Under the pieces are notes generated by a model that was given only the letters and a program-made list of their open reading frames with translations, searched no databases and was not told the origin of the DNA. Positions 61,147 through 64,000 of a stretch of DNA of 64,000 nucleotides are shown piece by piece (position 1 is the first letter of the stretch; each line of letters opens with the position of its first letter). Source of the DNA: Devosia sp. A16. Its GTDB lineage: Bacteria; Pseudomonadota; Alphaproteobacteria; Rhizobiales; Devosiaceae. The position numbers and the translations under genes were made by a program. Where the stretch lies: positions 4,317,501 through 4,381,500 of the forward strand of contig NZ_CP012945.1 in the NCBI RefSeq assembly GCF_001402915.1. Reading direction: 5' to 3'.

Positions 61147-61428
61147 ATGTGGTACGTCTACTTCCTTCAACTGAGGAATGGCGATATCTACGTCGGCTCA
61201 ACCAACGACCTGAGGCGGCGCTTCGCCTCGCATCAGGCCGGTCAGGTCGATTCAACACTCGCTCACATCCCTGCCGTGCTGAAATCCTACGTCGCGGTGG
61301 AGACCGAGGAGCATGCGCGCGAGCTTGAGCGCTATTTCAAGTCGGGCTCTGGCAAAGCGATAGCCCTCCGGCGATTAGTCAAAAGGGACGTTGTACAGGT
61401 TGACGCTCGCGCTGAAGGCGCTGGCTGA
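61147..61428 (+). CDS. GIY-YIG family endonuclease (UPF0213/YhbQ-like)
   Basis: A 93-residue single-domain GIY-YIG nuclease. WYVYFLQLRNGDIYVGSTND at the start holds the two-strand signature, RRRF the catalytic Arg region, and ELERYFKSGSGKAIALRRL the conserved Glu helix. GGAGG is eight bases before the ATG. Such small proteins are numerous in Hyphomicrobiales and their biological role is unclear. It is just outside the element, after the tandem hairpins. Confidence 0.88.
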   Translation: MWYVYFLQLRNGDIYVGSTNDLRRRFASHQAGQVDSTLAHIPAVLKSYVAVETEEHARELERYFKSGSGKAIALRRLVKRDVVQVDARAEGAG

Positions 61429-61517
61429 CAGGCCACGTTCGGCGCGCGCCGTCCGGGTTGCCGCCACGGGCGTTGCTCTCAGGCCGGACGATTGTCGCGA
61501 TGCGACTGCGGGGGGCG

Positions 61518-61952
61518 TCAGTTCGCTGGCCCGCGCTGGCGCTGCGCGACCAATACACCGGCGACGATCAACACGATGCCACCAAGCGCCGTCAGCGACA
61601 CCGGTTTGCCGGTCAGCACCCAATCGAGCGCCACGCCGCCCAGCACCTGGCCGGCGATGATCAGCATGGTGGAGCGAGTGGCGCCGATCTGGCCGATGAT
61701 CCAGCTGCTCAGCGCCACGAACACCACGCCGACCGGCCCGCCGAAATAGATGTACCAAGGGCCCGAGAAGGCGCCGTCACGCAGGAGGCCGCCGATCACC
61801 AGGCCGATCGCCGTCAGCAGCACGAAGCCGACCAGGTGGTTGCAGAACGAAGCGAACAGCGCCGAAGTCGAGACCGCGAGCCGGCCGTTCAACTGGCGGC
61901 TGACCCCGACCAGTCCGCCGGCGACGAAGGCAAGCACCACCGCTTCGATCAT
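61518..61952 (-). CDS. DMT family transporter, YdcZ/DUF606-type (second subunit)
   Basis: A 144-residue membrane protein with five hydrophobic segments. GGLVGVSRQLNGRLAVSTSA, LTAIGLVIGG and STMLIIAGQVLGGVALDWVL are typical of the DUF606/YdcZ half-transporters of the drug/metabolite superfamily. It overlaps the previous gene by four bases (ATGA), and the two probably form a heterodimer with inverted topology. Substrate unknown. Confidence 0.88.
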   Translation of the reverse strand: MIEAVVLAFVAGGLVGVSRQLNGRLAVSTSALFASFCNHLVGFVLLTAIGLVIGGLLRDGAFSGPWYIYFGGPVGVVFVALSSWIIGQIGATRSTMLIIAGQVLGGVALDWVLTGKPVSLTALGGIVLIVAGVLVAQRQRGPAN

Positions 61953-62416
61953 AGGCTCCCCCAGATCACGAGTGCGCTGCCGGCGACGATCAGGGCGAGC
62001 GCCACGGCGTCGCCCAGTCGCAAGCGTCGCCTGGCAATGCCGAACAGCCCCCAGCGATCCGCGGCGAGGCTGAAGACGATCTGGCCCGCGAGGCCGAGCG
62101 CCAGCGTGCCGGAAAGCGCCAACGACGAGTTCACCGCCGTCGAGGTCATGATCACCGTCACCGCCCCGGCAAAGCCGCCGAGATAAGCCCATAGCGGAAT
62201 GGCCGCACGCGGCGCGCCGCTGCGCTGGATCGCCTTCCACCACAGCGGAATCACCAGCAGAGCCGCGACTGTCCCGGTGCCGTGCGCCATCCACGACGAG
62301 AACAGCGCGCCGCCCTGTCGGGCCAGTTCGCCATTGAGGTGGACCATGAGCGAGAGCAGCGCCCCCGCTGCGAGCGCAGCGAGGTTGGCGGCGAGATCAA
62401 TACGGCGAGCTGGCAT
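61949..62416 (-). CDS. DMT family transporter, YdcZ/DUF606-type (first subunit)
   Basis: A 155-residue paralogue of the next gene, with five hydrophobic segments (LAALAAGALLSLMVHLNGEL, LWAYLGGFAGAVTVIMTSTA, SGTLALGLAGQIVFSLAADR). Paired DUF606 genes are common; the two-gene arrangement supports a heterodimeric exporter. The upstream neighbour on the same strand is an alpha/beta hydrolase, 80 bases away. Confidence 0.88.
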   Translation of the reverse strand: MPARRIDLAANLAALAAGALLSLMVHLNGELARQGGALFSSWMAHGTGTVAALLVIPLWWKAIQRSGAPRAAIPLWAYLGGFAGAVTVIMTSTAVNSSLALSGTLALGLAGQIVFSLAADRWGLFGIARRRLRLGDAVALALIVAGSALVIWGSL

Positions 62417-62495
62417 CTGCGACTACGTTGGGAGGTGGGCCGGAGCAAGTGAGGGAGGGCGGGCCACATCGTCAAGATGCTCGTGCCGATGAGGC

Positions 62496-63374
62496 CTATG
62501 CGTCTTCGGCAGGGGCGACTCGCTCGAGGAAGCGGCGAACGATGTCGACGACCTCGTCGAGATGGGTTTCGAGCAGCCAGTGGCCGCCATCCAGCAGGTG
62601 CAGTTCGGCATCGGGGAGGTCGCGCAGATAGGCGCGCGCCGAAATCTCAGGCATGTACTCGTCGTGCGGTCCCCAAACGATCAGCGTAGGAGGACGATGT
62701 GTCTTGAGATAGTGCCGATGCTGCGGAAACCAGGCGCGGTTCTGCTTAAGGCCGGCGAGGAGGTTCGTCGCGATCTGCTTGCGCTGTGGCGTCATCAGCG
62801 TCCAGTGCAGCTCCCAGAGGTCTGGAGGCAGGCGATCGATGATGCCTGCCGGCGTTCCGTTCTCGAACTCCTGCCTGAAGGTGGCCTTGTTGATGGCCTT
62901 GGCCAACGCCTCGCGCATCTCTTCCGGTGGCAGGTCCCACGTCCGTTCGATCTCGGCGTATTTCGGGCCCAGCGCGTCTTCATAAGGCACGTCGGCATTC
63001 TGCAGGATCATCGCGAGGATCCGCTCGGGCGCCTTGATCGCCAGGCGGGCGCCGATCGGCGAGCCGAAGTCATGCAGGTAGAGCACGAACCGGCGGAGAC
63101 CCAGTGTTTCGACGAACCGGTCGAGGAACTCGGCATAGCCGTCGAAACTGTAGTCGAAATCGACAGGATCGCTGCTGTAGCCCGCACCGGGGAAATCCGG
63201 TGCGATCAGCCGCCACCGGTCGGCCAGCCGGGTCATCAGGTTGCGGAACTCATAAGACGAGCAGGGATACCCGTGAGGCAGCAGGATGACCGGCGCGTCG
63301 GGCGGTCCGGCTTCGCGAAAGAACGTGTCGATCGGGCCGACAGCTACTCTTCGGTGTCTCACCTGACCGTGCAT
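62496..63374 (-). CDS. Alpha/beta hydrolase (epoxide hydrolase/haloalkane dehalogenase-like)
   Basis: A 292-residue hydrolase. The oxyanion region is LLPHGYPCSSYEFR, the nucleophile is an Asp in LYLHDFGSPIG (rather than Ser), the acid Asp is in IVWGPHDEYMP and the His in DGGHWLLETH. An Asp nucleophile points to the epoxide hydrolase or dehalogenase branch; the substrate is unknown. It may be cotranscribed with the DMT transporter pair downstream. Confidence 0.88.
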   Translation of the reverse strand: MHGQVRHRRVAVGPIDTFFREAGPPDAPVILLPHGYPCSSYEFRNLMTRLADRWRLIAPDFPGAGYSSDPVDFDYSFDGYAEFLDRFVETLGLRRFVLYLHDFGSPIGARLAIKAPERILAMILQNADVPYEDALGPKYAEIERTWDLPPEEMREALAKAINKATFRQEFENGTPAGIIDRLPPDLWELHWTLMTPQRKQIATNLLAGLKQNRAWFPQHRHYLKTHRPPTLIVWGPHDEYMPEISARAYLRDLPDAELHLLDGGHWLLETHLDEVVDIVRRFLERVAPAEDA

Positions 63375-63441
63375 CGGAGCCTCCTTTCGAGAGGATACTC
63401 CGGGCTGAACGCCTCGAGCGGCTCAATGTTTCACAGAAGGG

Positions 63442-63990
63442 CTAGGGCCGGACCCATTGCGTCTGCAGTACGCCGCGATCGATCAGTTCCATGTCGCGCG
63501 CTTCGAGGCCCGCGCCGGGCAGCACGAGCCTCGGGTGGCCCTTGCTGAAGCAGGCAATGCCATCGGGCAGTTCCAGCTCGCGCACCTCCGAGAGCACAAA
63601 GCGATCGTACAGCGGCAGGAACAGGTCGAACGTGCCGGTGCCGCCGGTGACAGCGACGGTGCCTTGCTCGATGCCGAGCCGGGCGAGAACGTCCGCGATG
63701 CCGATCCCGGCAGGATTCCACAACTGTGTGAGGGAATCGCCGGGATCGCGCTCGAACGCCTGCACGGAACGGGTCAGCACTAGGCGCCTGCGGCCAGGAT
63801 TGGGATGACGCTCATGACCAAGCCGGCCAAGCACCACCAGCACCGCCGCATCGAGCGCTGCCTGGAAAATGCGCCAATCGGCCTCGTTGCGCAGCGCTGG
63901 CGGCATGCTGCCGTCAGCCGCGGCAATCATGCCGTCCACCGAAACGATGGCGTGACCTTCGATGCTGACGTTGGAGCCGGGGATGGACAT
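63442..63990 (-). CDS. RibD C-terminal / dihydrofolate-reductase-like protein
   Basis: A 182-residue protein of the RibD-C/DHFR fold. The N-terminus EGHAIVSVDGMIAAADGSMP is the conserved substrate-side motif (S.DG..a), and TVAVTGGTGTFDLFLP is the NADPH-binding GG motif. It is expected to be an NADPH-dependent reductase; the standalone form is not clearly in riboflavin synthesis. The ATG at 63990 lies ten bases from the window end, so an earlier start cannot be excluded. Confidence 0.85.
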   Translation of the reverse strand: MSIPGSNVSIEGHAIVSVDGMIAAADGSMPPALRNEADWRIFQAALDAAVLVVLGRLGHERHPNPGRRRLVLTRSVQAFERDPGDSLTQLWNPAGIGIADVLARLGIEQGTVAVTGGTGTFDLFLPLYDRFVLSEVRELELPDGIACFSKGHPRLVLPGAGLEARDMELIDRGVLQTQWVRP

Positions 63991-64000
63991 CGTCCGGCTC

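Overview
The window looks like a high-GC alphaproteobacterial chromosome, most likely Hyphomicrobiales and plausibly Devosia or a close relative. The evidence is gene content and order: LysE pair, coaD-PPIases-queA-tgt, glmU-glmS, recG/sdhE-mfd, an IalB-family secreted protein, and many tiny membrane proteins. No rRNA or named marker fixes the genus, so this is inference.

Layout. 1-10.6 kb is housekeeping: amino-acid exporters, CoA synthesis (coaD), a secreted and a cytosolic cyclophilin, queuosine tRNA modification (queA, tgt), pgi, an APH-type kinase and a methionine aminopeptidase. 10.7-23 kb is accessory or stress-related: an SDR, small membrane proteins, a low-affinity iron permease-like protein, an SDR-SRPBCC-zinc dehydrogenase operon followed by a Crp/Fnr regulator, a decayed HWE histidine kinase beside a receiver protein, an HdeA-like secreted protein with a huge Gly/Ser/Thr insertion, and a 52-residue Gln/Arg/Asp/Asn repeat protein. 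23-42.7 kb holds a flavin oxidoreductase, a PoxB-like ThDP enzyme, tRNA-Lys(UUU), a SPOR-like envelope protein, glmU-glmS (UDP-GlcNAc supply), a frameshifted GNAT gene, recG, sdhE-mfd, an IalB protein, a UbiH-like monooxygenase coupled to two YeeE/YedE subunits, TerC and a quinone oxidoreductase.

42.8-61.0 kb is an integrated element. It starts in the 3' end of tRNA-Ser(UGA) and ends at a second exact copy of the last 14 bases of that tRNA (42811-42824 and 60998-61011), about 18.2 kb. A P4-type tyrosine integrase lies just inside the right end. Inward from it run an AlpA-like regulator, a small protein and a replication-protein-like gene, then a leftward block with an HK97-type prohead protease, and later a tail chaperone-like ORF, a tape measure protein and a tail fibre. 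I see no terminase, portal or major capsid, so it is a degenerate prophage or a phage-satellite-like element. Between protease and tape measure, on the opposite strand, sits a cargo cassette: lipoprotein, frameshifted Cys-rich secreted protein, membrane protein, a basic 49-residue membrane peptide, a lower-GC AbiTii-domain gene (probable anti-phage) and a Pro-rich peptide.

61.0-64 kb returns to the chromosome: strong hairpins beside attR, a GIY-YIG nuclease, a paired DMT (YdcZ-type) transporter, an alpha/beta hydrolase and a RibD/DHFR-like reductase. Several small genes described here (12905, 13919, 14540, 21899, 43951, 47123, 47380, 52090, 53482) are below usual ORF cut-offs but mostly have good ribosome binding sites.
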